Shown: positions 42,266 through 51,445 of the stretch, one piece after another
Layout: each line of letters begins with the position of its first letter
Numbering within the stretch: position 1 is the first letter of the stretch
NCBI RefSeq assembly: GCF_901212655.1
Contig: NZ_CAAKON010000002.1
Coordinates: 22 to 64,021, forward strand
DNA length: 64,000 nucleotides
From: Olsenella uli
GTDB lineage: Bacteria; Actinomycetota; Coriobacteriia; Coriobacteriales; Atopobiaceae
Direction: 5' to 3'
Made by a program: the position numbers and the translations under genes
Notes under the pieces: generated by a model
Databases searched by the model: none
Told to the model about the DNA's origin: nothing
The model's input: the letters and a program-made list of their open reading frames with translations, nothing else

Positions 42266-43990
42266 ATGGCGGAGTTCATCTACCAGATGTTCCAGGCGCG
42301 CAAGAGCCATGGTGACAAGGTCATCCTCGATGACGTCACCCTGAGCTTCTTCCCCGGCGCAAAGATCGGCGTGGTTGGCCCCAACGGCATGGGCAAGTCC
42401 ACGTTGCTCAAGATCATGGCCGGCAAGGAGGAGGTCACCAACGGCGACGCGCGCCTCACGCCGGGCTACACCGTGGGCCTGCTCGAGCAGGAGCCCCCGC
42501 TGGACGACGACAAGACCGTCATCGAGAACGTTCGCATGGCCTTTGGCGACGTGCTTGCCAAGGTGGACCGCTTCAATGCCATCTCCGCTGAGATGGCCGA
42601 CCCCGACGCGGACTTCGACGCCCTCATGGCCGAGATGGGCAAGCTCCAGGACGAGATTGACGCGGTAGGCGGATGGGACCTGGACTCCCAGCTCTCCCAG
42701 GCCATGGACGCCCTCCAGTGCCCCGACCCTGACACGCCCGTGAACGTGCTCTCGGGTGGCGAGCGCAGGCGCGTGGCCCTCTGCCGCCTGCTTCTCGAGG
42801 CGCCCGACCTGCTGCTGCTCGACGAGCCCACGAACCACCTGGATGCCGAGAGCGTCCTGTGGTTGGAGCAGTTCCTCCACAACTACGAGGGCGCCGTGCT
42901 CGCCGTCACGCACGACCGTTACTTCCTCGACAACGTAGCCGAGTGGATCTGCGAGGTCGACCGCGGCCACCTCTACCCCTACAAGGGCAACTACTCCACC
43001 TACCTCGACACCAAGGCCGCCCGCCTCGAGGCCCAGGGCCAGAAGGAGGCCAGGCTCGCCAAGCGCCTGCGCAACGAGCTTGAGTGGGTGCGCTCCAGCC
43101 CCAAGGCCCGCCAGGCCAAGAACAAGGCGCGCCTCGAGCGCTACGAGCAGATGGAGTCCGAGGCCCAGGCCGGACGCGGCGTCGACGTCACCGACATCAA
43201 GATTCCGGTGGGCCCGCGTCTGGGTTCGAAGGTCCTCGTGGCCGAGCACCTCTCGAAAAGCTTCGGCGACCGCGTACTCATCGACGACCTGTCCTTTGAG
43301 CTGCCCCGCAACGGCATCGTGGGCGTCATCGGCCCCAACGGCGTGGGCAAGTCCACCCTGTTCAAGATGATCGTGGGCGCAGCGAAGGCTGCCGGCAACT
43401 CCCCGGCGCTGGCCAACGCCGTCACCGAGGAGCCCACGAGCGGCTCGATCATCCTCGGAGAGACGGTGCAGCTCTCCTATGTTGACCAGATGCGCGCCGG
43501 CCTCGACGCGAACAAGAACGTCTGGGAGGTGGTCTCCGGTGGCAATGACTTCATCGTCGTAGGCAAGCAGGAAATCAACAGCCGCGCCTACGTGGCGGCC
43601 TTCGGGTTCAAGGGCTCCGACCAGCAGAAGCCGGCAGGCGTGCTCTCCGGCGGCGAGCGCAACCGCCTGAACCTTGCGCTCACGCTCAAGCAGGGCGGAA
43701 ACCTCCTGCTTCTGGACGAGCCCACCAACGACCTCGACACCGAGACCCTCGAGAGCCTCGAGGAGGCGCTGCTGGCCTTCCCCGGCTGCTCGGTCATCAC
43801 CTCGCACGACCGCTGGTTCCTCGACCGCGTGGCCACGCACATTCTGGCCTGGGAGGGCACCGATGACGCCCCCGGAACCTGGCACTGGTTCGAGGGCAAC
43901 TTCGATGACTACCAGAGGGACCGCGTGGCGCGCCTGGGCGAGGAGGCCTCAAAGCCCCACCGCATCCACCGCAAGCTCACGCGCGACTAG
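42266..43990 (+). CDS. ettA: ABC-F ATPase EttA (energy-dependent translational throttle)
   Basis: EttA is a soluble ABC-F protein that binds the ribosomal E site and gates the first steps of elongation according to the ATP/ADP ratio. The first ABC domain has GPNGMGKSTLLK, LSGGERRRVALCRLLL and LLLDEPTNHLD. The second has GPNGVGKSTLFK, LSGGERNRLNLAL and LLLDEPTNDLD. The inter-domain linker carries the EttA-type WVRSSPKARQAKNKARLERYE motif. Length 574, slightly longer than the E. coli protein (555), partly through an insertion around residues 371-390. The ATG has AAGGAGAT upstream. Single-gene unit. Confidence 0.95.
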   Translation: MAEFIYQMFQARKSHGDKVILDDVTLSFFPGAKIGVVGPNGMGKSTLLKIMAGKEEVTNGDARLTPGYTVGLLEQEPPLDDDKTVIENVRMAFGDVLAKVDRFNAISAEMADPDADFDALMAEMGKLQDEIDAVGGWDLDSQLSQAMDALQCPDPDTPVNVLSGGERRRVALCRLLLEAPDLLLLDEPTNHLDAESVLWLEQFLHNYEGAVLAVTHDRYFLDNVAEWICEVDRGHLYPYKGNYSTYLDTKAARLEAQGQKEARLAKRLRNELEWVRSSPKARQAKNKARLERYEQMESEAQAGRGVDVTDIKIPVGPRLGSKVLVAEHLSKSFGDRVLIDDLSFELPRNGIVGVIGPNGVGKSTLFKMIVGAAKAAGNSPALANAVTEEPTSGSIILGETVQLSYVDQMRAGLDANKNVWEVVSGGNDFIVVGKQEINSRAYVAAFGFKGSDQQKPAGVLSGGERNRLNLALTLKQGGNLLLLDEPTNDLDTETLESLEEALLAFPGCSVITSHDRWFLDRVATHILAWEGTDDAPGTWHWFEGNFDDYQRDRVARLGEEASKPHRIHRKLTRD

Positions 43991-44080
43991 GCAATCCTTA
44001 GTCGCAGCGCCCTTGGCCCGCGATGCGAAGCCAGATCGCCGACGACGCATCACGTAAGTAAATTGCTTCAACCCTACAAA

Positions 44081-44121
44081 GTGGGAGCCTCGCCATCCCT
44101 TACTGGGGGCGAGGCTCCCAC
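44081..44121. terminator. terminator between convergent ettA and thiD
   Basis: GTGGGAGCCTCGCC (44081-44094) pairs perfectly with GGCGAGGCTCCCAC (44108-44121) around a 13-base loop, and the stem can extend by three more pairs past one mismatch. It sits between the stop codons of ettA and thiD and probably serves both strands. Confidence 0.75.
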
Positions 44122-44204
44122 CTTGTTGCAGGGCTCCCAGCGGACGGACCAGTTTCCGCGACAGTGCGGGCCACGATGCCGGCTGAGCCGACCACCCATG
44201 CCCC

Positions 44205-45074
44205 TCAGCCGCGAAGGGCCCACATATGGTCGAGGGGCCCCGAGCCGCGACCAAGGTCGAGGCCCGCCCTGAGGGCTCCGGTCAGATACGACTTGGCCTC
44301 GCGCACCGCGTCCTCGAGCGAGAGCCCACGCGCAAGCCCGCAGGCGGCGGCGCTCGAGAGCGTGCAGCCCGTGCCGTGCGAGTTGCTCGCCTCGACTCGC
44401 GGCGCCTCGAGCCACAGGCTCGAGCCCTCCGCAGACCTCAGCAGGTCAGCGGGCGCGCCATGGGCATGGCCACCCTTCACGAGCACCGCGCCCTGGGGCA
44501 CGAGGGCCGCCAGCGCATCCGCGGCACAAGCCATCGCCGCACGCTCATCCAACTCGCCAAGAATCCGTATCCCAGAGAGGGCCTCCGCCTCGGGAATGTT
44601 GGGAGTGAGGAGCGTCGCCAGTGGAAAGAGCTCGCCCACGAGGGCCTCGATCGCAGGACTACCTGTGAGCGAGGCCCCGCTCGAGGCAACCATCACCGGG
44701 TCCAGAACGACGGCGCAGCCGAGAGGCTCGCCGGCGCCATGCCGCCGCAACGCGCGGGTAATGGCATGGACGGCCTCCGCCGACCCAACCATCCCAATCT
44801 TCACAGCTACGGGGCTCATGTCATCAAAGACGGCGTCAACCTGAGCCTCGATCACCTCCGCGGGTATCGCGTGAACAACGCTCACGCCCATCGTGTTCTG
44901 AGCGGTGACGGCCGTGATGGCACTCGCCCCATAGAGTCCGAGGGCCTCGATGGTCTTAAGGTCCGCCTGGATGCCGGCGCCACCCGAGGAGTCGCTCCCG
45001 GCAATGGTCAGCACCACGGGAAGCTTGCCGTCGTCGAGCGTGAGCGTAGAAGGCAGAGCGCCCGGCTCGCTCAC
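44205..45074 (-). CDS. thiD: hydroxymethylpyrimidine/phosphomethylpyrimidine kinase
   Basis: ThiD phosphorylates HMP and HMP-P to HMP-PP for thiamine synthesis. The ribokinase-fold signature VLTIAGSDSSGGAGIQADLK (about 21-40) is followed by TAVTAQNTMGV, VKIGMVG, VLDPVMVASSG and the C-terminal HGTGCTLSSAAACGLA anion-hole motif. Length 289. The start is GTG at 45074, overlapping the thiC stop as GTGA. It is cotranscribed with thiC and therefore under the TPP riboswitch. Confidence 0.95.
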   Translation of the reverse strand: MSEPGALPSTLTLDDGKLPVVLTIAGSDSSGGAGIQADLKTIEALGLYGASAITAVTAQNTMGVSVVHAIPAEVIEAQVDAVFDDMSPVAVKIGMVGSAEAVHAITRALRRHGAGEPLGCAVVLDPVMVASSGASLTGSPAIEALVGELFPLATLLTPNIPEAEALSGIRILGELDERAAMACAADALAALVPQGAVLVKGGHAHGAPADLLRSAEGSSLWLEAPRVEASNSHGTGCTLSSAAACGLARGLSLEDAVREAKSYLTGALRAGLDLGRGSGPLDHMWALRG

Positions 45075-46444
45075 TCTTCGGCCTCGGTGACGACCGCGCC
45101 GCTGGGGGCCTCGTCATCCTCGGCAAGGTCAGCCCCGGGAAGGTCATCGCCAAGGTCCACCGTGAGGCCCTCCATGATGCGGTTGACCGTACGGGCGGCG
45201 CACATCTTGCCGCACATGGTGCAGGTGCCGTCCTCCTCGGGCGGCGCGAGTGCCAAGATTTCCTTCGCACGCTCTGGGTCGAGGGCACAGGCAAACATGT
45301 CATCCCAGTTCACGCGCCTGCGCGCGTCGCTCATCCTGTTGTCGATGTCGCGCGCGCCGGGAATCCCCTTCGCGATGTCGCCGGCGTGTGCCGCGATCTT
45401 GGTGGCAATGAGGCCCTCACGCACGTCGTTGACATCAGGAAGCTTCAGGTGTTCGGCTGGCGTCACGTAACAGAGCCAATCGGCTCCGCTCATGGCAGCC
45501 GTGGCACCGCCGATAGCAGCGGTGATATGGTCGTACCCAACGCCGATGTCCGTCACGAGCGGACCCAGCACGTAGAATGGCGCATCGTGGCAAAGGCGCT
45601 TCTCGAGCTTCATGTTCGCGGCAACCTCATCAAGGGCCATGTGCCCCGGCCCCTCGACAACCACCTGGACGCCGGCGTCCCAGGCGCGCTTCGTGAGCTT
45701 GCCAAGTTCCACGAGCTCGGCAACCTCGCTCGCATCCGTTGCGTCATACGTGCAACCACCGCGCATGGCATCGCCCAGCGAGATGGTCACGTCGTACTCG
45801 TGCAGAATCTCAAGGATGTCATCGAAGCGCTCGTAGAAGGGGTTCTCGCAGCCCGTCGTCATCATGAGGCCAAAGATGAGGCTGCCTCCGCGGCTCACGA
45901 TATTGGTGAGGCGCTTGGTCTCGAGGAAGGTGTCGAGCACGCGACGATTGAAGCCGGCGTGGATGGTCATGAAGTCGACGCCGTCCTCGGCATGGGCCTT
46001 GATGACGCGCAGGATGTCGTCACCCGTCAGCTTCACGAGTGGCTTATCGAGGTAGCCGATGGCGTCGTACATGGGCACCGTACCCACCATGAGAGGCGTC
46101 TTGGCAATGAGCTGCTGCCGAAACGGCCGCGTCTTACCGGAGTTGGAGAGGTCCATGATGGCGTCAGCGCCGTACTTCTCGGCAACGGCGACCTTCTCCC
46201 ACTCCTGGGGAGCGTTCTGGATGTCGCCAGAGATCCCGAGGTTGACGTTCACCTTTGTCTTAAGGCCCGCACCCACGCCGCAGGCGTGAAGGCCAAGGTC
46301 GACGTGACGAACGTTCGCCGGAATGGCGATGCGTCCCTGCGCCACTCCGTCGAGGACAAACTCGGGGCTCCGCCCCTCGTCCTCGGCAACCTGGCGAATC
46401 TGAACTGTGATGATTCCCGCGCGCGCGGCGTCCATCTGCGTCAT
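45071..46444 (-). CDS. thiC: phosphomethylpyrimidine synthase ThiC
   Basis: ThiC is a radical-SAM enzyme that rearranges aminoimidazole ribotide into HMP-P. The 457 residues show NVNLGISGDIQNAPQEWEKV, MDLSNSG, TIHAGFNRR, GPGHMALDEV and the C-terminal iron-sulfur motif CTMCGKMC (C-x2-C-x4-C), followed by about 45 extra acidic residues. It lacks the N-terminal extension of plant and proteobacterial forms, as expected for this short class. The ATG lies 7 bases after the riboswitch, whose last stem contains the ribosome binding site. Confidence 0.97.
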   Translation of the reverse strand: MTQMDAARAGIITVQIRQVAEDEGRSPEFVLDGVAQGRIAIPANVRHVDLGLHACGVGAGLKTKVNVNLGISGDIQNAPQEWEKVAVAEKYGADAIMDLSNSGKTRPFRQQLIAKTPLMVGTVPMYDAIGYLDKPLVKLTGDDILRVIKAHAEDGVDFMTIHAGFNRRVLDTFLETKRLTNIVSRGGSLIFGLMMTTGCENPFYERFDDILEILHEYDVTISLGDAMRGGCTYDATDASEVAELVELGKLTKRAWDAGVQVVVEGPGHMALDEVAANMKLEKRLCHDAPFYVLGPLVTDIGVGYDHITAAIGGATAAMSGADWLCYVTPAEHLKLPDVNDVREGLIATKIAAHAGDIAKGIPGARDIDNRMSDARRRVNWDDMFACALDPERAKEILALAPPEEDGTCTMCGKMCAARTVNRIMEGLTVDLGDDLPGADLAEDDEAPSGAVVTEAEE

Positions 46445-46450
46445 GGAAGA

Positions 46451-46552
46451 CTCCCTTCGTTGGCATTACCCACATCAGGTTCAAGGGTCGGGACAATGGC
46501 GTGCCCCCTCTCAGCCGCCGCGGCGCCACAGCGCCTCGCTGGCTCCCCTGTT
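46451..46552 (-). ncRNA. TPP riboswitch (THI element)
   Basis: On the minus strand from 46552 the sequence has the conserved THI parts in order: AGGGGAGCC, then CTGAGAGGG, then CCTTGAACCTGATGTGGGT, and finally AATGCCAACGAAGGGAG. These are the P1/P2 strands, the HMP-binding CUGAGA core and the pyrophosphate-binding CUUGAACCUGAU helix. The closing GAAGGGAG is also the thiC ribosome binding site, so ligand-stabilised P1 would hide it. Translational control of thiC-thiD by TPP is expected. Confidence 0.95.
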
Positions 46553-46633
46553 ATGCGGTTGTAGAGCGCGTTCATGGTACACCTGGCGAGAGCATGGGAG
46601 ACTCAGGTTTCCAAATACGAAGAACGGACGGTG

Positions 46634-47833
46634 CTATTCAGACGCGAGATCCCAGAGCGGACCGTAGAGCTCGTTTCCAAGGAGCCAACCCTGCTTCGTG
46701 GGAGCATAGGCAGACTCAGCCCTCTCAAGAAAGCCGAGCTTCACGAGCTTGGCTATTCTCTCGTCAACCGCAACGGCTCCAAGGACACGTCGAGCACGTG
46801 CGAGAAGCCTCTCCCCAATGCCATCCGCCATGCGAGCGGCAAGCATGAGATCCTCCGCCACGGCCTCGCGCGCGTTCAGCTCCTCGACTTCGAAGCGCAG
46901 GCGAGCAAGCGAGGTGGCTTCCACTATCTCGCGCGTCGACGAAGTAATCGTGAGGCGGGCGCGTTCCGTATCATCGGCAAGGTCTGGCAACGAGGGCACA
47001 AGCTCGTGGAGACGGACGTAGGACCCGCGGCCCAGCATGCTTGCCGCCGACGTGCCAAGCCCCAGATACTCCACGCCCGTCCAGTACGCGATGTTGTGAC
47101 GACAACGCTCGCCAGGCTGCGCATAGCTCGCGACCTCATAGCGCGAGAGCCCAGCCGCGCCCAGTACGAGAGCGGCCGTCTCCATGTCGTCCGCCTCGGT
47201 GTCATCCGAGGGCCAAGGCAGCTCGCCCGCCTCGCACATGCGCTCCATGGCGGTTCCGGGCTCGATCATGAGCGGATAGCAGCTCACGTGTCCGACGCCA
47301 AGCGAGACGGCCGTCTCAAGGGATGGCCTCCACGTCTCTTCTGTCTGATAAGGGATGCCGCACATGAGGTCGAGCGAGACGCGAAGTCCGGAGACGACCG
47401 CAGCCGAGACTCGGTCTCGGGCAAGCACCGAGTCGTGGACGCGCCCAAGAGCCCTCAGCTCTCGGTCGTTGAAGCTCTGGACGCCAATCGAGACGCGCGT
47501 CGCACCTGCGTCCACTGCAGCGGCAATAGTCTCATCATACAGAGACTCGGGATTGGCCTCGAACGTCAGCTCACCTGGCTGGCCACAACCATGAACGCAT
47601 GCAATGAGGTTCGCAAGCTCCTGGGGGCCCAGCATCGTGGGCGTGCCCCCGCCAAGATAGGCGGTCTTTAGGTCCAGAAGGCCGGCCCCATACGCCCCGG
47701 CGACCAGTCGCTCAAGCGCCTCCCCATAGGAGGCCATAAGCGCATCTCCGTGGCCCGTGGCCGCCGAGGAAAAGTCGCAGTACCGACAGCGGCGAAGGCA
47801 AAATGGGACATGCAGATAAAGCGACCCAATCAC
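46634..47833 (-). CDS. hemW: heme chaperone HemW (radical SAM)
   Basis: HemW is related to coproporphyrinogen III dehydrogenase HemN but serves as a heme chaperone. The triad is in YLHVPFCLRRCRYCDFSS (C-x3-C-x2-C, without the extra Cys of true HemN), followed by YLGGGTPTML and RVSIGVQSFNDRELRALGR. Length 399. The start is GTG at 47833, overlapping the dusB stop as GTGA. It follows lepA-dusB in the usual lepA-hemW neighbourhood. Confidence 0.92.
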   Translation of the reverse strand: MIGSLYLHVPFCLRRCRYCDFSSAATGHGDALMASYGEALERLVAGAYGAGLLDLKTAYLGGGTPTMLGPQELANLIACVHGCGQPGELTFEANPESLYDETIAAAVDAGATRVSIGVQSFNDRELRALGRVHDSVLARDRVSAAVVSGLRVSLDLMCGIPYQTEETWRPSLETAVSLGVGHVSCYPLMIEPGTAMERMCEAGELPWPSDDTEADDMETAALVLGAAGLSRYEVASYAQPGERCRHNIAYWTGVEYLGLGTSAASMLGRGSYVRLHELVPSLPDLADDTERARLTITSSTREIVEATSLARLRFEVEELNAREAVAEDLMLAARMADGIGERLLARARRVLGAVAVDERIAKLVKLGFLERAESAYAPTKQGWLLGNELYGPLWDLASE

Positions 47834-48948
47834 GCCAGCGTCGCCTCAAGCTCGTCGGCGAGGGCGAGGTAGTCTCCCGGCGTGACGCAGTGCATCGCGC
47901 GCTCGCGCCATGCGGCAGCCTCGGGCACGCCGCGCAGATACCAGCCGGCAAGGCTGCGTGCCCTGGCGATATGGGCTCCCGTTGCCTCGAGCAGGCGTAC
48001 GTGCAGGCGGAAGGCGGCAAGCCGCATGCCTGCCTCCACGGGCCTCGGCGCCTTCCCGCTGAGGCACAGCTCGGCATTCCCGAAGATCCACGGGTTCCCG
48101 TAGCTCCCGGGAGCCACAAAGCTGCCGCTGGCGCCGGTCTCGGCCATAAGGGCGGCCGCACGCTCGGGAGAAAGGGCGTCACCGGACGCAATGACCGGCA
48201 CCTTGACGGACTCCACGACGCGGCGTACCTCGAGCGCATTGCTCTCACCGCGATACATCTGGGAGGCAAAGCGACCGTGCACCGCAACGGCAGAGGCACC
48301 GGCAGCCTCCATGCGCCGGGCAAACTCGGGGCCCACGACCTCGCCCGTCCTGCGGCCGATGCGAATCTTGGCTGTAACCGGCAGGCTTGTTCTGCCGCAC
48401 GCATCCAGCTCTTCGCGTACGACGCGAATGATGTCCCCGGCAAGCTCGGGATCATCCAACAGCGCCGAGCCGGCGCCGGACTTCGTGACCTTGGGCACGG
48501 GGCACGCCATGTTCACGTCAATGAGCGCAAGCTTCTTGCCAAGACGCCCCACCACGAGGGGCACGGCCTCGCGAAAATGCTCGACGTCCGAGCCAAAGAG
48601 CTGAACCGCAAGCTCCGGCTCCGCGGGGTTGGGGTCCACGAGCTCCCAAGTCTTCTCGCTCTTGTAGTGAATGCCGGCCACGGAGACCATCTCGCTGTAG
48701 GCGAGTGCGGCCCCACCCGCACGCGCCATGAGCCGATAGGCCGCATCCGTGACGCCCGCCATCGGGGCCATAAGGAAGGGCGCCCGCATAAGCCTCTCTC
48801 CAAGCGAACCCTCATGCGGCCAGGCAGACAGCGGCCACGAGAGCCCCGCCGCAGAGGCGCCCTCGGCCAGCACGAGACCTGCCGCGTCGCTTACGGCCGC
48901 CCTCCGTTGCGCCTCATGCATCTCCTCCGTGCGCCTTGGTCCTCGCAT
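47830..48948 (-). CDS. dusB: tRNA-dihydrouridine synthase (DusB type)
   Basis: This FMN enzyme reduces uridines in the tRNA D-loop. It has APMAGVTDAAYRLM for flavin binding, AVQLFGSD, and the catalytic cysteine in NMACPVPKVTKSGAGSALL, the DusB form. It also has VTAKIRIG, a conserved His in AVHGRFASQMYRG, and GDALSPERAAALMAETGASG. About 55 poorly conserved residues precede the domain. ATG 48948 (372 aa, GGAG upstream) is used; a TTG lies at 48963 and another ATG at 48921. Coupled to hemW. Confidence 0.92.
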   Translation of the reverse strand: MRGPRRTEEMHEAQRRAAVSDAAGLVLAEGASAAGLSWPLSAWPHEGSLGERLMRAPFLMAPMAGVTDAAYRLMARAGGAALAYSEMVSVAGIHYKSEKTWELVDPNPAEPELAVQLFGSDVEHFREAVPLVVGRLGKKLALIDVNMACPVPKVTKSGAGSALLDDPELAGDIIRVVREELDACGRTSLPVTAKIRIGRRTGEVVGPEFARRMEAAGASAVAVHGRFASQMYRGESNALEVRRVVESVKVPVIASGDALSPERAAALMAETGASGSFVAPGSYGNPWIFGNAELCLSGKAPRPVEAGMRLAAFRLHVRLLEATGAHIARARSLAGWYLRGVPEAAAWRERAMHCVTPGDYLALADELEATLA

Positions 48949-48995
48949 GCGTCTCCGCTCCAAATCCTTGCCGCAAACAAAAGCCCCGAGCTTCG

Positions 48996-50804
48996 CTACT
49001 CGTCCACCTTAAGGATGGCCATGAAGGCCTCCTGCGGAACCTCGACCGAGCCGATGGCCTTCATGCGCCTCTTGCCCTCCTTCTGCTTCTCCAGCAGCTT
49101 GCGCTTGCGCGAGATGTCACCGCCGTAGCACTTGGCCAGCACGTCCTTGCGGCGGGCGCGCACCGTGGAGCGAGCGATGATCTTGTTGCCGATGGCGCCC
49201 TGGATGGGCACCTCGAACAGCTGCTGGGGAATGATCGTCTTGAGCTTGTCACAGAGGCCTCGCGCCAGGTCGTACGCCTTGTCCTTGTGCACGATGAAGG
49301 AGAGCGCGTCCACCTCGTCGCCAGACAGCAGGATGTCGAGCTTCACGAGGTCGCTCGCACGATAGTCGCTGAACTCGTAGTCGAGGGAGGCGTAACCCTT
49401 GGTACGGCTCTTGAGCTGATCGAAGAAGTCCAGGATGAGCTCGGCGAGCGGCATGTCGAAGTGCATCTCCACGGACTTCTGCGTGAGGTGGATCATGTCC
49501 GTGGTGATGCCGCGGTGCTCGATGGCAAGCTGCATGACCGCGCCCGTGTATTCGGGCGGGCAGATGATCTTGGCCTTGAGGTAGGGTTCCTCGATGTGGT
49601 CGATGCAGGTGACGTCCGGCAGGTCCTGCGGACTGCGGACGTCAACCATCTCGCCGTCGGTCTTGTAGACGTGGTAGTCAACACTCGGGCTCGTGGCAAT
49701 AAGGTCGAGGTTGAACTCTCGCTCGAGGCGCTCCTTCACGACCTCCATGTGCAGCAGGCCCAAGAAGCCCACACGGAAGCCGAACCCGAGGGCCACGGAC
49801 GTCTCGGGAGTCCACGTAAGCGACGGGTCGTTCACGTGGAGTTTGTTGAGGGCGTCGCGAAGGTTCTCGTACTCCTTGTTGTCCACCGGGAAAAGTCCGG
49901 TGTAGACCATGGGCTTGGCCTCGCGGTAGCCCGAGAGGGGCTCCGTGCAGGGGCGCTCGGCCCAGGTGATGGTGTCGCCCACGCGCACGCTCTCCGGGTC
50001 CTTGAGGCCCGTCACCACGAAGCCAACCTCGCCAACCGAAAGCTCGTCAACAAGCGTCTCGGCCGGGCGCTTCACACCGACGCCGTCGGCAAGGAAGTCC
50101 TCGCCCTTCTGCATCATGCGGAGCTGCTCGCCCTTGCGGATGTGGCCGTCGAGCACACGGACGGTGGCCACGACACCGCGGTACTCGTCAAAGTACGAGT
50201 CGAGGATGAGGGCCTTGAGCGGCGCGGTGGCATCGCCCTTGGGAGGCGAGACGAGAAAGACGATGGCCTCGAGCAGGTCGTGGATGCCCTCGCCCGTCTT
50301 GCCGGAGACGCAGACGGCGTCCTCGGCCGAGATGGCAAGGTCATCCTCGATCTCCTGCTTGACCTCCTCGGGATGCGCGCTCGGCAGGTCAATCTTGTTG
50401 ATGGCCGGAACGATGTCGAGGTTCGCGTTCATGGCAAGGTTGGCGTTGGAGACCGTCTGTGCCTCGACGCCCTGGGTGGCGTCCACGACGAGCACGGCGC
50501 CCTCGCACGCGGCAAGCGAACGCGAGACCTCATAGGTGAAGTCGACGTGGCCCGGCGTGTCAATGAGGTTGAACTGGTAGACCTCGCCGTCGTCCGCGTC
50601 GTACATGACACGGACCGCGTTGGACTTGATGGTGATGCCGCGCTCGCGCTCGATGTCCATGGTGTCCAGCAGCTGGGCCTCCATGTCGCGCTCCTGAACG
50701 GTGCGCGTGAGCTCGAGGATGCGGTCTGAGATGGTGGACTTCCCGTGGTCGATGTGGGCGACTATCGAGAAGTTCCTGATGTGGGAGGTGTCTGTAGTAG
50801 TCAT
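48996..50804 (-). CDS. lepA: elongation factor 4 (LepA)
   Basis: LepA is a ribosomal GTPase linked to initiation or back-translocation under stress. G motifs [17 protein letters not shown] and NKIDLPSA are near the N-terminus, followed by domains II and III and the LepA-specific C-terminal domain ([23 protein letters not shown]). At 602 residues the length is standard. There is no strong ribosome site before the ATG at 50804. It is divergent from rpsT, as in many Gram-positive genomes. Confidence 0.98.
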   Translation of the reverse strand: MTTTDTSHIRNFSIVAHIDHGKSTISDRILELTRTVQERDMEAQLLDTMDIERERGITIKSNAVRVMYDADDGEVYQFNLIDTPGHVDFTYEVSRSLAACEGAVLVVDATQGVEAQTVSNANLAMNANLDIVPAINKIDLPSAHPEEVKQEIEDDLAISAEDAVCVSGKTGEGIHDLLEAIVFLVSPPKGDATAPLKALILDSYFDEYRGVVATVRVLDGHIRKGEQLRMMQKGEDFLADGVGVKRPAETLVDELSVGEVGFVVTGLKDPESVRVGDTITWAERPCTEPLSGYREAKPMVYTGLFPVDNKEYENLRDALNKLHVNDPSLTWTPETSVALGFGFRVGFLGLLHMEVVKERLEREFNLDLIATSPSVDYHVYKTDGEMVDVRSPQDLPDVTCIDHIEEPYLKAKIICPPEYTGAVMQLAIEHRGITTDMIHLTQKSVEMHFDMPLAELILDFFDQLKSRTKGYASLDYEFSDYRASDLVKLDILLSGDEVDALSFIVHKDKAYDLARGLCDKLKTIIPQQLFEVPIQGAIGNKIIARSTVRARRKDVLAKCYGGDISRKRKLLEKQKEGKRRMKAIGSVEVPQEAFMAILKVDE

Positions 50805-50944
50805 GGATCAGATTCTAGCGTAGGCTGACAGGAAGGCACAGCCGCAAGGCCTCTTGTAATCTGCCCGTGTCCACACCTCATGCACAAATAGTGGGGGCAC
50901 GCAGGCAATAGTGCCACATTTGCTGGTGCATGTCCCAAACCTTC

Positions 50945-50953
50945 TGCTATACT
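50945..50953 (+). promoter_or_regulatory. extended -10 promoter of rpsT
   Basis: TGCTATACT (50945-50953) is an extended -10 element (TG-N-TATACT) 71 bases before the rpsT start. No well-spaced -35 is visible, as is common for extended -10 promoters. The rest of the lepA-rpsT gap holds nothing else recognisable. Confidence 0.5.
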
Positions 50954-51024
50954 CGCGGCGTTGACCTCCCCGTGTCTCGGTCAAGAGGCCTCACTACAGA
51001 GAAGTTTTGAAAGGAAAACCGCAC

Positions 51025-51288
51025 GTGGCTAACATCAAGTCTCAGAAGAAGCGCATCATCACCGCTGAGAAGGCCCGCCAGCGCAACAAGGCCGTCCGCT
51101 CCGAGCTCAAGACGGCCGTGAAGCATGTTCGCGCCGCCGTTGAGGCCAAGGACGTCGAGACCGCTCAGGCTGCCGCCAACAAGGCCGGCAAGCTCCTCGA
51201 CAAGGCTGCCTCCAAGGGCATCATTCACAAGAACCAGGCCGCTCAGCGTAAGAGCGGCGTTCAGAAGCTCGTCAACACCATCAAGTAG
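51025..51288 (+). CDS. rpsT: 30S ribosomal protein S20
   Basis: S20 is a helical 16S-binding protein. The 87 residues begin (M)[20 protein letters not shown] and end with [15 protein letters not shown], the full S20 pattern. The start is GTG at 51025 with AAGGA 10 bases upstream; the longer frame would begin with TTG at 51007 and has no family support. A strong terminator follows. Confidence 0.96.
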   Translation: MANIKSQKKRIITAEKARQRNKAVRSELKTAVKHVRAAVEAKDVETAQAAANKAGKLLDKAASKGIIHKNQAAQRKSGVQKLVNTIK

Positions 51289-51310
51289 CTTCTGCCTTAT
51301 AGCTTGTTTG

Positions 51311-51348
51311 AGCCCGCTACGACGTGCTGGTCGTAGCGGGCTTTTTTG
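51311..51348 (+). terminator. rho-independent terminator of rpsT
   Basis: AGCCCGCTACGAC (51311-51323) pairs perfectly with GTCGTAGCGGGCT (51330-51342) over a 6-base loop and is followed by a run of T. It is the clearest intrinsic terminator of the window, 22 bases after the rpsT stop. Confidence 0.95.
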
Positions 51349-51445
51349 TAAAGACGACTCTTTGAGGCCGAGTGGGCCCAGTGACCAAAGATCCATGGGC
51401 CTCTTCACCATGATTCCGAGGTAGTGCCGGAACGAAAAGGACAGG

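Noticed and set aside
48936..50729. 597-codon plus-strand frame opposite lepA
   Set aside because: LepA is certain on the minus strand. The antisense frame shows the same GC-driven bias.
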